64,000 nucleotides of DNA from an uncultured Lachnospiraceae bacterium (GTDB taxonomy: Bacteria > Bacillota > Clostridia > Lachnospirales > Lachnospiraceae). Positions 33,905 to 43,548 of this stretch are shown here, piece by piece; position 1 is the first letter of the stretch, and each line of letters starts with the position of its first letter. A program made the position numbers and the translations under genes. The notes beneath the pieces were generated by a model that worked only from the letters and a program-made list of their open reading frames with translations, made no database searches and was not told where the DNA came from. Location: positions 1-64,000 of the forward strand of contig CAJUTU010000017.1 of assembly GCA_910589385.1 (NCBI GenBank), in the 5' to 3' direction.

Positions 33905-34771
33905 TCATTTTAAATGAAGCGCCACGACCTCAGCAGGGTTAAACAGACGCAAATTCACCGTATGCGTTCCCAGGCCTTTGCTAACCACGACTGCTGTCCT
34001 TCCTGTCATCGTCAACTCCCCGGAATATTTCGGAAATAACGCTGCCTGAGGCGTGACTACGCCGCGCCAGCCCGGAATCCGGACTACGCCCCCATGCAGA
34101 TGGCCGGAGAGCACCAAATCTGCTCCCCACTTTTTGTATGCTGGAACATATGCCGGGTTATGTGCCAGTAAGATCTGATAACAAGCCTCATCCGCCGGCC
34201 CGGCCAACCCCTTCACCTGGGAGCTGGTAACGGAAGTCCGTTTCCACTTTTCATAAGCCTTCATAGGAATTTCCAGCCCTGTCAGACGTAGCTTTATGCC
34301 ATGTAACAAAACCTCTGTAGAGTCATTTTCCAGAAAACGGACCCCGGCTTCCGTCAACCTTTTTTTATAATGGAACATCACATTTCCATATTTTTTTGTT
34401 TTTAATTTCATCCGTTGCTCGTGATTCCCCAAAGCATAATAAACGGGAGCAATCTTAGGAAGTTGTCTGACCAATTCCAATGCTGCATTTGGTGAAACGC
34501 CCTTTTTCCCAATCAGCATATCTCCCCCGACCAAAATCAAATCCGGCTCTTCTTTCCGTATACTTTCCAACAAAATATCATTTTTATCACCATAAACCTT
34601 ATTATGCAGGTCACTCAAAAAAATCATCTTGCATTCCTGGTCTTGTCCGCACTTTCCAGAAACCTTCAAACAATAATGCGTCATTCGGAACATATGGCAT
34701 TCTCTCATGCTCTCTCCGAAAAGCAGCAGCAGCGTACCAAAAAACGCAGCAATTTTCTTCCAACATTCCAT
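33905..34771 (-). CDS. Metallophosphoesterase (YkuE-like)
   Basis: 288 aa. An N-terminal hydrophobic helix (IAAFFGTLLLLFG) is followed by the calcineurin-like motifs IFLSDLHNKVYG, LILVGGDMLIG, YYALGNHEQRM and LVLSGHLHGG, which bind two metals. B. subtilis YkuE is a cell-wall-associated phosphoesterase; the substrate here is unknown. The ATG at 34771 has GAGG 7 nt before it, so the upstream ATG is not used. It appears to head the scpA-scpB-dac operon. Confidence 0.88.
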   Translation of the reverse strand: MECWKKIAAFFGTLLLLFGESMRECHMFRMTHYCLKVSGKCGQDQECKMIFLSDLHNKVYGDKNDILLESIRKEEPDLILVGGDMLIGKKGVSPNAALELVRQLPKIAPVYYALGNHEQRMKLKTKKYGNVMFHYKKRLTEAGVRFLENDSTEVLLHGIKLRLTGLEIPMKAYEKWKRTSVTSSQVKGLAGPADEACYQILLAHNPAYVPAYKKWGADLVLSGHLHGGVVRIPGWRGVVTPQAALFPKYSGELTMTGRTAVVVSKGLGTHTVNLRLFNPAEVVALHLK

Positions 34772-34929
34772 ATAGATTCCTCTCATCACTTATAACCAAT
34801 TCGCATATAGAATTGTATAATTGTATACAATTACCGTCGTTGAATCGAAGCCTTTATATATCCTACCATCTTTTTTGTACAAAGTAAAGAACCCTTTCGC
34901 TCTGTTTTTTAATTTTATTTCCATTTTAA

Positions 34930-34972
34930 ATATCAGAGCTCACTCTGTAAATTAAAGAGTGCGCTCTGATAT
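34930..34972. terminator. Strong stem-loop after the dacF C-terminal fragment
   Basis: ATATCAGAGCTCACTCT pairs with AGAGTGCGCTCTGATAT with one mismatch (17 bp, 9-nt loop). T-runs are weak on both strands. It follows the truncated carboxypeptidase on the minus strand and probably ends that transcript before the phosphoesterase gene. The rest of 34772-35030 shows no gene. Confidence 0.6.
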
Positions 34973-35030
34973 ATCTGCTTTATTATCCGATATTTTTATA
35001 AATTTTCATATTTTTTCAAACAATTTCATC

Positions 35031-35819
35031 TTATAGCGTGAAATATTTTACGATTTTTTTTACATAATCAAAAAAACCCGCTTTTTCTACATCTTCACTT
35101 ATCACAATATCAACTGTACCTATTTCATTCCCGTCCAAACTATAGGACACCACTCCTACCCTCTCCCCTTTTTTTACAGGCGCCCAAACGGCTGGATCTA
35201 TCTTATATTCTTTTGTGATGCCGGATAAATCTGCCCCTGTCGTATCCAGCCATGTAAATGAACCATCATATTCACATGCCGCAGATTCTGCAACGCCCCC
35301 CTCTACAGAAATTTCATCCAAGGGCTGCAGATCTTCATCTCTATAAATCTGGCACTTTCCGAAACCAAAGTTTAATAGAGCAGTTGCATCTTTAAATCTT
35401 GTCTTTGAATCTTCTGCCGCCATGATCACTGCAATCAGCTCAATATCATTTTTCTTTGCAGTTGCAGAGACACAGAATTTTGCCAAACCTGTAGAACCGG
35501 TTTTTAATCCGGTAGCATATTCATATTGACGGATCAATTTATTTGTGTTGGTAAGGCCAAATTCACTACTGCCCTTCTTTGTCGTATGAGTAATATTTTC
35601 CATCCAGATTGTACAGTAATCATGAATCTGTGGGTATTTTGTGATCAGCTCCCGGGACATCAATGCAATATCATGTGCGCTTGTGACATGCCCGTCTGTA
35701 TCAAGGCCATTGCAGTTCACGAAATGAGTATTTTTCATCCCCAGCCCTTTTGCACGCTCATTCATCTGCTGGACGAACTCTTCTTCAGTGCCACATATGT
35801 ACTCAGACATTGCCACACA
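35031..35819 (-). pseudogene. dacF: DacF-type D-Ala-D-Ala carboxypeptidase, C-terminal part of a split gene
   Basis: About 260 residues beginning at CVAMSEYICGTEEEF and holding the third active-site motif (TGLKTGSTGLAKFCV), MKNTHFVNCNGLDTDGHVTSAHDIA and the C-terminal beta domain. The first two motifs (SxxK, SxN) are missing; they are in the fragment at 61289-61807. Upstream of the break the frame continues only into the intergenic tail of the serine recombinase. The N fragment ends ASANDACVA at exactly the position where this one resumes, so together they form one ~427-aa protein. Alone it cannot be active. DacF-like enzymes act on spore or cell-wall peptidoglycan. Confidence 0.88.
35812..35819 (-). 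other. Putative recombination core (left junction) in dacF
   Basis: TGTGTGGC on the minus strand marks where dacF sequence begins. The same 8 bp ends dacF homology at 61308-61315. Outside it, this junction joins recombinase-side DNA (AATGATACA) to dacF (AATGTCTGAG). Exchange between the two sites would give GACGCTTGTGTGGCAATG, an in-frame dacF. Confidence 0.65.
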
Positions 35820-35848
35820 TGTATCATTGAAATATAGCAGACACGGAT

Positions 35849-37429
35849 TTAATGTTTCCCAAATCTGTAGAAAATGTTAATCGAGCCATCCTGGTTCACT
35901 TCAATCTGCTCAATCAATCCCCGGACTACATCATAGGTCAGCTCCTCCAGATTGATATGATTTTTAAATTCTGTTATCCATTGGTCTGATTCTGCCTGCA
36001 TTTTGGCTTCTTCCTCCACTTTCCTGTTCAAATGCTGTATTTTCTCCTGCAAAACAGAAATCCTGTCTTCATACTCTTTTGCATATGAAAGATATTCTTC
36101 TTTTGAAATCAATGCGTCCATATAATTCTGATATGTCAGCTTTTTATATCTTGACTGTTGCCCTGCTTCTTTTTCAAGCAATTGAATCTGAGACGCATAG
36201 TCCTTTTTTAAGCTGTCCGCAGCTTCAATCTGATTCAATTCCATAAGATCATCCGGTGTCAATAATTGCCTTGCTTCTCTCTTGACTGCTTCCAGTACAG
36301 CTTCCTTTAACGATCCATAATCAATGGAATGACTCGGACAAAACTGTTTTCCTTGTGTTTTATATGTTTTGCAGCAATATCCCTTAAACTTATGCTCTCC
36401 TCTTCTCTCATAGGTTCTTACCATTGCATGTCTACAGTCCGCACAGATCAATATACCAGAGAATAATGAGGCTTTTTCCCCATTGTTAACGGATTTTGTA
36501 CGAATTTTCTGCCGTTTTTGGACTTCCTTGAAAATATTCGTGTCTATGATTGGCTCATGCTGCTTTTCAACCCTTATCCAGTTCTCTTCCGGCTGCCGGA
36601 TGTGCCTTTTTTCTTTATAGGACAGGTTACTGTATTTATTCTGTACAATATTTCCTATATACACTTCATTATTTAAAATCGTATGTATCGTCTGATAGGA
36701 CCAGATTTTGGTAGTATCCAGCTCGTGGGCATTCTGGTAACGAATGCCCAGAACTTCCCTCTTATATCGGCTTGGGATCAAAATACCTTCCTCAGATAAA
36801 ATCTTCCCTATTTTTGCCTTTCCATATCCATGCAGATATAACCGGTAGATCCTTCTGACCACAGCAGCCGCATAGTCATCTATGATTAAATGATTGTGGT
36901 CTTTTGGATCCTTTACATATCCATAGGGGCAGGAAGAGCCCAGGAATTGCCCAGCCTTCATTTTTGCCCTGAACGCGCTTCGTATATTCTTAGATAAATC
37001 CTCACAGTACCACTCATTTACCAGTCCGTTGATCTGGCGCGATTTCTTGTTTTCTTCATTGGCAGTATCTGCCCCGTCCACAACTCCGATAAAACGGATT
37101 CCAAGATTGATGAAATCATGATGTAAATATTTTTCAATATGCTCCATATTACGAGAAAATCTTGATTGTGACTTTGCAAGAATAATATCCATTTTTCCCA
37201 GTCTTGCATCCAATAACATCCGTTCAAAATCTGGCCGGGTATCAAAAAGTCCGCTCTCATCATCGTCAGAATATACCTCTACAATCTCATAATCGTGTTC
37301 TAAGGCATAATCTGTCAGTAAAAGACGTTGGTTTTGGATACTGGCGCTGTCATCCCCTTTATTTAGTTTATCCTTATCTTCTTTCGACAGCCTGAGATAC
37401 AGCGCAGCCCGGTTACCATTACTGCTCAT
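35849..37429 (-). CDS. Large serine recombinase
   Basis: 526 aa. The N-terminal resolvase domain (~1-150) has the nucleophile serine in YLRLSKED (Ser15) and the SRFSRN segment. A PF07508-type recombinase domain (~165-280), a zinc ribbon (CADCRHAM, then CPSHSI) and a long coiled coil (~400-490) follow. This architecture catalyses att x att integration and excision and is shared by phage integrases, TnpX and SpoIVCA/SprA, which excises the skin element during sporulation. Its 3' end lies 30 nt from the dacF break, the usual place for such a gene at the end of its element. GGAGG precedes the ATG, which overlaps a small ORF by 11 nt. Confidence 0.93.
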   Translation of the reverse strand: MSSNGNRAALYLRLSKEDKDKLNKGDDSASIQNQRLLLTDYALEHDYEIVEVYSDDDESGLFDTRPDFERMLLDARLGKMDIILAKSQSRFSRNMEHIEKYLHHDFINLGIRFIGVVDGADTANEENKKSRQINGLVNEWYCEDLSKNIRSAFRAKMKAGQFLGSSCPYGYVKDPKDHNHLIIDDYAAAVVRRIYRLYLHGYGKAKIGKILSEEGILIPSRYKREVLGIRYQNAHELDTTKIWSYQTIHTILNNEVYIGNIVQNKYSNLSYKEKRHIRQPEENWIRVEKQHEPIIDTNIFKEVQKRQKIRTKSVNNGEKASLFSGILICADCRHAMVRTYERRGEHKFKGYCCKTYKTQGKQFCPSHSIDYGSLKEAVLEAVKREARQLLTPDDLMELNQIEAADSLKKDYASQIQLLEKEAGQQSRYKKLTYQNYMDALISKEEYLSYAKEYEDRISVLQEKIQHLNRKVEEEAKMQAESDQWITEFKNHINLEELTYDVVRGLIEQIEVNQDGSINIFYRFGKH

Positions 37430-37589
37430 ATTCCCCTCCTGTAACAGACATGTTCCTGTCCATATGCATCTGGATCACAGCCTTCATACAGTCAACAAGC
37501 CGCTCTGTCCCATAATGTACGCCCTTTACTTCGACCACCTTCCTGTTCCTTTGCACTCTTGTCCCTGTCTCTGTTTTCTTTTTTGACAT
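37419..37589 (-). CDS. Small basic protein translationally coupled to the serine recombinase
   Basis: A 56-aa frame, start MSKKKTETGTRVQRNRK, then VVEVKGVHYGTERLVDCMKA, ending GGEYEQ. Its stop lies inside the recombinase gene (11-nt overlap), so the two are probably coupled. GGAG lies ~12 nt before the ATG. The N-terminus is strongly basic and the C-terminal half could be one amphipathic helix. I do not recognise the family. Position suggests an accessory or directionality factor for the recombinase, but this is inference. Confidence 0.55.
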   Translation of the reverse strand: MSKKKTETGTRVQRNRKVVEVKGVHYGTERLVDCMKAVIQMHMDRNMSVTGGEYEQ

Positions 37590-37730
37590 TCTTCACATGT
37601 TCTCCATAGAGTTTTCATTATATCCTATGCAAAACACCTCCTGCATTGACCTGCCTCTATACTATAGTTTCAAATTTTAACAAAAAACATGGGAAAATAA
37701 TGATTTTATAAATTTTTTGTGAATTAATAG

Positions 37731-37758
37731 TTGACTGAACCGAAAAATATGATATAAT
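37731..37758 (+). promoter_or_regulatory. Promoter of rpsU
   Basis: TTGACT (37731-37736) and TATAAT (37753-37758) are 16 bp apart. The leader to rpsU is ~70 nt. Confidence 0.75.
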
Positions 37759-37835
37759 CTTCTATAGTGCTAAAAATACCCGAACAGTCGTATGATGCAC
37801 AATACAAGGCTGGAGGGGAGGTTAGGTGTGAGTCT

Positions 37836-38012
37836 ATGTCAAATGTAATCGTGAAAGAAAACGAGACGTTGGATAGTGCTTTGCGCAGATTCAAAAGAAA
37901 CTGTGCCAAAGCGGGCATTCAGCAGGAGATCCGTAAAAGAGAGCATTATGAAAAGCCAAGCGTAAGACGGAAAAAGAAATCCGAAGCTGCTAGAAAACGG
38001 AAATATAATTAA
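37836..38012 (+). CDS. rpsU: 30S ribosomal protein S21
   Basis: 58 aa: MSNVIVKENETLDSALRRFKR, CAKAGIQQEIRKREHYEKP, and the Arg/Lys-rich tail. S21 binds near the anti-Shine-Dalgarno end of 16S rRNA and helps initiation. The ATG at 37836 is the family start; a longer in-frame extension is not protein-like. It has its own promoter and terminator and lies between the recombinase and alaS. It is a core gene, which matters for the size of any element ending nearby. Confidence 0.96.
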   Translation: MSNVIVKENETLDSALRRFKRNCAKAGIQQEIRKREHYEKPSVRRKKKSEAARKRKYN

Positions 38013-38026
38013 TATGTGCAGAATGA

Positions 38027-38055
38027 TAGAGTGTTTAATTAACACTCTATTTTTT
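38027..38055 (+). terminator. Terminator of rpsU
   Basis: TAGAGTGTT pairs with AACACTCTA, followed by TTTTTTC, 15 nt past the stop. Confidence 0.88.
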
Positions 38056-38152
38056 CTTTCTATTCAACTATCACGAACCACAAAAAGGGGGCGCTGCACT
38101 AACATTTAAAAAGTTTTTGTGCAACTGCCCCGTTTTGTATATTTATTCCCTT

Positions 38153-40792
38153 TTAAGCAATCTGTCCGCCTAAGATCTCTGCTGCTTTCTCCAACGCTTC
38201 TGGAATTCCTGCCGGATTTTTACCGCCTGCCTGTGCCATATTCGGCCGGCCGCCGCCGCCGCCGCCAACACAGCCTGCGATCGCTTTTACTATATTGCCT
38301 GCATGGGCGCCTTTTTTCATTGCATCCTCTGTAGCTGTAACCATCAGACTCACTTTACCGCCATTTGTCGATGCCAATACAACAACTCCTTCTCCAAGCT
38401 TTTCCTTGAACTGGTCGCCCAGATCACGAAGGCCGTTCATATCAACCCCTTCCAGCTCTGCTGCAAGAAGCTTCACACCAGATACTTCTTTCACTTGATT
38501 TAGGATATCTCCGGCCGCATCCTGCGCCATCTTACTCTTCAGACTTTCCACTTCTCCATGCAATGTCTTATTTTCTGCGATCAGATGCGTAATCTTGTCT
38601 CCCAGATTATCTGGCGTTGCCTTCAGCAATTTTGCCGCATCCCGCATCTTCGCTTCTAGTGCATCATAATATTTCAGAAGCCCCTTTGATGTCAACGCCT
38701 CAATCCGCCGTACACCGGCTGCTACACCAGTCTCAGAAAGAATCTTCATTGCCATGATTTCAGACGTATTTCCCACATGAGTACCGCCGCAGAATTCAAT
38801 GGAATAATCCCCCATATTGACAACCCGCACGATATCACCGTATTTCTCTCCGAACAGTGCCTGTGCGCCTGTTTTTCTCGCCTCTTCGATAGGCATATTT
38901 TTAATGTCCACAGTCAGCGCCTTGGCGATGCTTTCATTCACCAGATTTTCTACCTGCTCTAATTCCTCTGAAGTCAATGCAGAAAAATGAGTGAAGTCAA
39001 AACGCAGACGATCCTCATTGACACTGGAACCTGCCTGTTCCACATGGGTTCCAAGTACAGTACGAAGTGCCTTCTGCAGAAGATGGGTAGCACTGTGGTT
39101 TCTTGCTGACAGGGCACGCTTCTCGGCATTCACTTCCAGAGAAGCCTTATCTCCCACTTTCACCATGCCTTTCACTACCCGGCCTGCATGTCCGATCTTG
39201 CCGCCTAACAGTTTGATCGTATCTTCCACCTGGAACTCGCCGTCCGCCGTGCGGATCAGCCCGGTATCAGCCTCCTGGCCGCCGCTGGTCGCATAGAAAG
39301 GTGTTTCGTCTACAAAGACAGTTCCTCTTTCACCATCGGAAAGCGCATCCACAAGTTCTGTCTCTGAGGTCAGGATCGTGATCTTTGATTCATAGCAAAG
39401 GTTTTCATATCCGACAAATGTGCTGGTAACGCTTGGGTCAATGGATTCGTAAACAGTCACATCCGCTCCCATATAATTGGTGACCTCTCTGGCATCCCTG
39501 GCTGTCTTCCTCTGAATCTCCATAGCCGCCTTAAATCCTTCTTCGTCCACATCCATTCCCTTCTCTTCCAGAATTTCCATGGTAAGATCCAGTGGAAATC
39601 CGTAAGTATCATAAAGTTTGAATGCAGAATCTCCAGACAGGGTTTTCTCTCCTTTTTTATCCATATCCCCAATCATATCAGACAAGATACCCAGTCCCTG
39701 ATCAATGGTCTTGTTAAACTGTTCCTCTTCTTTTGCGATGACTTTCAGAATGAAATCTTTCTTTTCCTCTAATTCAGGATATCCATCCTTTGAACCGGAA
39801 ATCACAGTCTCCGCCAGTCCCGGAAGGAAGCTTCCGTCTATCCCTAAAAGCCTTCCGTGACGGCAGGCACGGCGTAAAAGACGCCGTAGTACATATCCTC
39901 TTCCTTCATTAGATGGCATGATCCCATCTGAAATCATAAAGGTCACGGAGCGCACATGGTCTGTGATCACACGGATGGATACATCATCCTGATACTCGGT
40001 TCCATACTCTTTCCCTGCAAGGCGGCACACATGGTCGCGCAAAGCCTTAATGGTATCCACATCAAAAATCGAATCAACATCCTGCACAACAGATGCCAGA
40101 CGCTCAAGTCCCATGCCGGTATCAATATTTTTCTGCTCTAATTCTGAATAATTCCCATTGCCGTCATTATCAAACTGGGTAAACACATTATTCCAGATTT
40201 CCATATAGCGGTCACACTCACAGCCTACGGTGCAGTCTGGCTTTTTGCAGCCATACTTTTCCCCACGGTCATAATAAATCTCTGAGCAGGGGCCGCAGGG
40301 GCCTGAACCATGCTCCCAGAAGTTGTCATCTTTTCCAAACCGGAAAATCCGCTCTTCCGGAATTCCCATCTTTTTATTCCAAATCTCAAATGCCTCGTCA
40401 TCCTCTTCGTATACCGATGGATACAGTCTCTCCGGGTCAAGTCCTACAACCTCCGTCAGAAACTCCCAGGACCATTCAATAGCCTCGTTCTTAAAATAAT
40501 CTCCAAATGAAAAATTCCCAAGCATCTCAAAGAATGTGCCGTGGCGTGCCGTCTTTCCTACATTTTCAATATCCCCTGTACGGATACACTTCTGACAGGT
40601 AGTCACCCGTCTCCTGGGCGGAATCTCCTGCCCCGTAAAATAAGGCTTCAAAGGTGCCATTCCAGAATTAATAAGCAGCAGGCTCTTATCATTATGCGGC
40701 ACCAATGAAAAACTTTTCATTGCAAGATGCCCTTTGCTTTCAAAGAACTCCAAAAACATTTTTCTCAGTTGGTTCACTCCATATCGGTGCAT
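38153..40792 (-). CDS. alaS: Alanine-tRNA ligase
   Basis: 879 aa, full length. The class II catalytic core starts YGVNQLRKMFLEFFESKGH, and TARHGTFFEMLGNFSFGDYF, GRGYVLRRLLRRACRHGR and the editing-domain HATHLL-type NHSATHLLQKAL with EFCGGTHVGNTSEI are all present. The C-terminal C-Ala domain ends in the Gly-rich CVGGGGGGRPNMAQAGG. It charges tRNA-Ala and clears Ser/Gly mischarges. The ATG at 40792 follows AGGAGG by 9 nt, so the 16 upstream in-frame residues are excluded. No T-box leader is visible: only ~45 nt separate the -10 box from the start. Confidence 0.97.
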   Translation of the reverse strand: MHRYGVNQLRKMFLEFFESKGHLAMKSFSLVPHNDKSLLLINSGMAPLKPYFTGQEIPPRRRVTTCQKCIRTGDIENVGKTARHGTFFEMLGNFSFGDYFKNEAIEWSWEFLTEVVGLDPERLYPSVYEEDDEAFEIWNKKMGIPEERIFRFGKDDNFWEHGSGPCGPCSEIYYDRGEKYGCKKPDCTVGCECDRYMEIWNNVFTQFDNDGNGNYSELEQKNIDTGMGLERLASVVQDVDSIFDVDTIKALRDHVCRLAGKEYGTEYQDDVSIRVITDHVRSVTFMISDGIMPSNEGRGYVLRRLLRRACRHGRLLGIDGSFLPGLAETVISGSKDGYPELEEKKDFILKVIAKEEEQFNKTIDQGLGILSDMIGDMDKKGEKTLSGDSAFKLYDTYGFPLDLTMEILEEKGMDVDEEGFKAAMEIQRKTARDAREVTNYMGADVTVYESIDPSVTSTFVGYENLCYESKITILTSETELVDALSDGERGTVFVDETPFYATSGGQEADTGLIRTADGEFQVEDTIKLLGGKIGHAGRVVKGMVKVGDKASLEVNAEKRALSARNHSATHLLQKALRTVLGTHVEQAGSSVNEDRLRFDFTHFSALTSEELEQVENLVNESIAKALTVDIKNMPIEEARKTGAQALFGEKYGDIVRVVNMGDYSIEFCGGTHVGNTSEIMAMKILSETGVAAGVRRIEALTSKGLLKYYDALEAKMRDAAKLLKATPDNLGDKITHLIAENKTLHGEVESLKSKMAQDAAGDILNQVKEVSGVKLLAAELEGVDMNGLRDLGDQFKEKLGEGVVVLASTNGGKVSLMVTATEDAMKKGAHAGNIVKAIAGCVGGGGGGRPNMAQAGGKNPAGIPEALEKAAEILGGQIA

Positions 40793-40835
40793 TTGTTTCA
40801 TCCTCCTATCGACCCACTCTATATGGCTGTTTTTT

Positions 40836-40864
40836 ATCATATCATAGCGATTCTCATTTGTAAA
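40836..40864 (-). promoter_or_regulatory. Promoter of alaS
   Basis: TTTACA (40859-40864) and TATGAT (40836-40841) on the minus strand are 17 bp apart; a second overlapping TATGAT lies 5 bp upstream. Confidence 0.65.
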
Positions 40865-40915
40865 GCATGCAAAGAAGCTGCCACTGGCAGTTTCTTCTGC
40901 ATACTATTGTACACA

Positions 40916-40941
40916 AAATGCGCCTTGCTCCAGGCGCATTT
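40916..40941 (-). terminator. Stem-loop between metH and alaS
   Basis: AAATGCGCC pairs with GGCGCATTT (9 bp, 8-nt loop), followed on the minus strand by a short T-run. It likely ends the glgA-met operon before the alaS promoter. A small CATGTC/GACATG hairpin also lies at ~40977-40992. Confidence 0.6.
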
Positions 40942-41011
40942 GCTGGTATTTTTCTAAAATATTACAGTTTACGGTCCATGTCGGGACATGACGCGGGCCA
41001 TACACCGCTGA

Positions 41012-43504
41012 TCAATCTGTCTTAGCTTTCTTCTGCAGCAGCCTTTGTGCATAATAAACCGACTGCATAGCATCTTTTCCGTAAAAATCAGCGCCGATCA
41101 TGTCTGCATATTCCTGATTCAGCACAGCTCCGCCTACCATAACCTTACATTCAGGCGCTTCCTTTTTCAACAGACGTATAGTTTCCTCCATACTGGCCAC
41201 CGTAGTAGTCATCAAAGCACTTAAGCCCACCAGACGGATATCCTGCGCTTTTACGGTCTCTAAAACAGTCTCCGGGGGCACATCCTTCCCCAGATCGACC
41301 ACATCAAAACTGTAGTTTTCCAGAAGAACCTTCACAATATTTTTCCCGATATCGTGGATATCCCCTTTTACCGTCGCAAGAACCACCTTCTCTTTCTTTT
41401 CTGCTTGTTCCCCACTGTCTGCCATCCGCTCTTTCAGTACTGCAAATGCCGCTTTTGCCGCCTCTGCACTCATTAAGAGCTGAGGAAGGAACACCGTCCC
41501 TTTTTCAAATCCCTTACCCACATGATCCAGCGCCGGGATCAAATGCGTGTTGATAATTTCAAGCGGCTCCTGTTCCAAAACCAACGTTTCCGTAATATGA
41601 TGTGCCTCCTCTTTCAGCCCCTTTTCAATCACTATTTTCAAATCCATACCAGAAGAGGAGTTTCCAGATGCATCAGGATCTCCCCCCGCAGATCCTGATG
41701 CATTTTCAACAGTACCACCAAAACCTGCCGCATTTCCTTCTCCAACGCCGGACCCAGATATCCTTCTCCTTGGCTTCTTTGACGCATACGTTTCTACATA
41801 TGTGCTGCAATTCTCATCCAACCCCATCAGGGCATGGTATGCATGATATGCTTCCATCATTTCTTCAGATAATGGATTCACAATGCCGGCACTGAGCCCG
41901 TTATACATTGCCATTGTATAAAAGTTGGAAGTAAGGATCGGCCGGCATGGAAGCCCAAAGGATATATTGGACACACCAAGGACCGTATGGACTCCTAAAT
42001 CTTTACGCACCCTGCGAAGCGCCTCCAAAGCAACTACAGCGCCCTGGGGCTCTGAACTGATTGTCATAACTAACACATCAATGACAATATCTTTTTTCTC
42101 AATCCCATACTTCGAGGCTTCCTGTATAATCTTTTCCGCCACCTTTACTCTTCCGTCTGCAGTCTTCGGAATTCCCGCTTCGTCCAAGGTCAATCCAATC
42201 ACAGTCCCTCCGTATTTTGCAATCAGAGGAAATACCGCATCCATGGATTCCTGCTTTCCGCTGACAGAATTGACCATCGGTTTGCCATTATAAATCCGAA
42301 GCGATGCCTCCATCGCCTGGATATCCACAGTGTCAATCTGGAGAGGAAGGCTGGTGACGCTCTGCAGTCCTTTAACGGCCTCCACCATCATAGCTGTCTC
42401 ATCAATATCCGGAAGCCCCACATTCACATCAAGAATATGTGCTCCGTTTTCTTCTTGCAGGATTCCTTCTTTTAATATATAGTCCATATCATGGTCTTTT
42501 AACGCCTGCCGGAACTTCTTCTTTCCTGTTGGATTAATTCGTTCCCCAATGATTTTAGAATCCTTACCAAAAATCACAGCCTGTCCATAAGAAGACACCA
42601 TCGTAAACGACTTTTGCTCCACAGGCATTACAGGAATTTCACGGCAATGATCAGCCATATGACGGATATGTTCCGGTGTTGTCCCACAGCATCCGCCGAT
42701 CACAGCTGCCCCTTTCCGGGCAATCCTTTCCATCGTCTGAGCAAATTCTTCGGGCCGGACATCATAAAAAGTTTCATTGCCGCGCTGCTTTGGAAGCCCT
42801 GCATTGGGCTTTACAATAACCGGAACAGAGGCATAGGACAACAGTTCTTCCAGAACAGGAAGCATCTGTTCTGGCCCTAATCCACAGTTGATCCCTAAAG
42901 CATCCACTCTCAGGCCCTCTAACAGGCTGACAACAGCAGGCACGTCCGCGCCGGTGAGCAGTTTCTTCCGTTCATCAAAAATTGCCGTGGCAAAAACAGG
43001 AAGCTTTGTATTTTCCTTTGCTGCAAGCACAGCCGCCTTTAGTTCATAGGTATCGCTCATGGTTTCAATGTGGATCAAATCCGCTCCTGCCTGTTCCCCA
43101 TATGCCATCACCTGTCTGAACGCTTCATATGCATCTTCAAACTCAAGATCCCCCATGGGTTTTAAAAGCTTTCCAGTCGGTCCCACATCCAACGCAATAT
43201 AGACTTTCCTTTTGGCACCTGAACGGCTTACCGCTTCTCTCACATTTTGAACTGCCGCATGTACGATTTCTTCCAGAGGATGGCTTCCGTCATGGAACTT
43301 CAAAACATTGGCGCCAAATGTATTCGTCAAAATAATATCACTTCCTGCCTCAATATAAGCTTGATGAATCCCGATGATTTCCTCTGCATGATCCACATTC
43401 CAAGTCTCAGGCAGTTCTCCTGGTTTTAATCCCCTGGCCTGTAAAAGCGTACCCATACCGCCATCGAAAAACAGCAGCCTCTTTCCCAATTCCTCTCTTA
43501 TCAT
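41012..43504 (-). CDS. metH: Cobalamin-dependent methionine synthase, short form without activation domain
   Basis: 830 aa against ~1,200 for E. coli MetH. The order is a homocysteine-binding barrel (~1-290, zinc cysteines in GGCCGTTPEHI), a methyl-THF-binding barrel (~310-570, GERINPTGKKKF), the B12 cap and the cobalamin domain (620-830). GDIHDIGKN carries the base-off ligand His717. The reactivation domain is absent from the chain and is encoded by the next gene upstream. Residues ~575-619 are an unusual Gly/Ser/Asn-rich linker between the folate and cobalamin modules (GSGVGEG, GSAGGDPDASGNSSSG). It methylates homocysteine to methionine with methyl-THF from MetF. Confidence 0.95.
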   Translation of the reverse strand: MIREELGKRLLFFDGGMGTLLQARGLKPGELPETWNVDHAEEIIGIHQAYIEAGSDIILTNTFGANVLKFHDGSHPLEEIVHAAVQNVREAVSRSGAKRKVYIALDVGPTGKLLKPMGDLEFEDAYEAFRQVMAYGEQAGADLIHIETMSDTYELKAAVLAAKENTKLPVFATAIFDERKKLLTGADVPAVVSLLEGLRVDALGINCGLGPEQMLPVLEELLSYASVPVIVKPNAGLPKQRGNETFYDVRPEEFAQTMERIARKGAAVIGGCCGTTPEHIRHMADHCREIPVMPVEQKSFTMVSSYGQAVIFGKDSKIIGERINPTGKKKFRQALKDHDMDYILKEGILQEENGAHILDVNVGLPDIDETAMMVEAVKGLQSVTSLPLQIDTVDIQAMEASLRIYNGKPMVNSVSGKQESMDAVFPLIAKYGGTVIGLTLDEAGIPKTADGRVKVAEKIIQEASKYGIEKKDIVIDVLVMTISSEPQGAVVALEALRRVRKDLGVHTVLGVSNISFGLPCRPILTSNFYTMAMYNGLSAGIVNPLSEEMMEAYHAYHALMGLDENCSTYVETYASKKPRRRISGSGVGEGNAAGFGGTVENASGSAGGDPDASGNSSSGMDLKIVIEKGLKEEAHHITETLVLEQEPLEIINTHLIPALDHVGKGFEKGTVFLPQLLMSAEAAKAAFAVLKERMADSGEQAEKKEKVVLATVKGDIHDIGKNIVKVLLENYSFDVVDLGKDVPPETVLETVKAQDIRLVGLSALMTTTVASMEETIRLLKKEAPECKVMVGGAVLNQEYADMIGADFYGKDAMQSVYYAQRLLQKKAKTD

Positions 43505-43548
43505 AACGTATCACGTATCCCTTCTGGTCTATTGTAAATATTGATTTC

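Noticed and set aside
40793..41011. T-box or other tRNA-sensing leader upstream of alaS
   Set aside because: The promoter lies only ~45 nt from the start. The hairpin further up belongs to the metH side, and no T-box sequence or specifier stem is visible.
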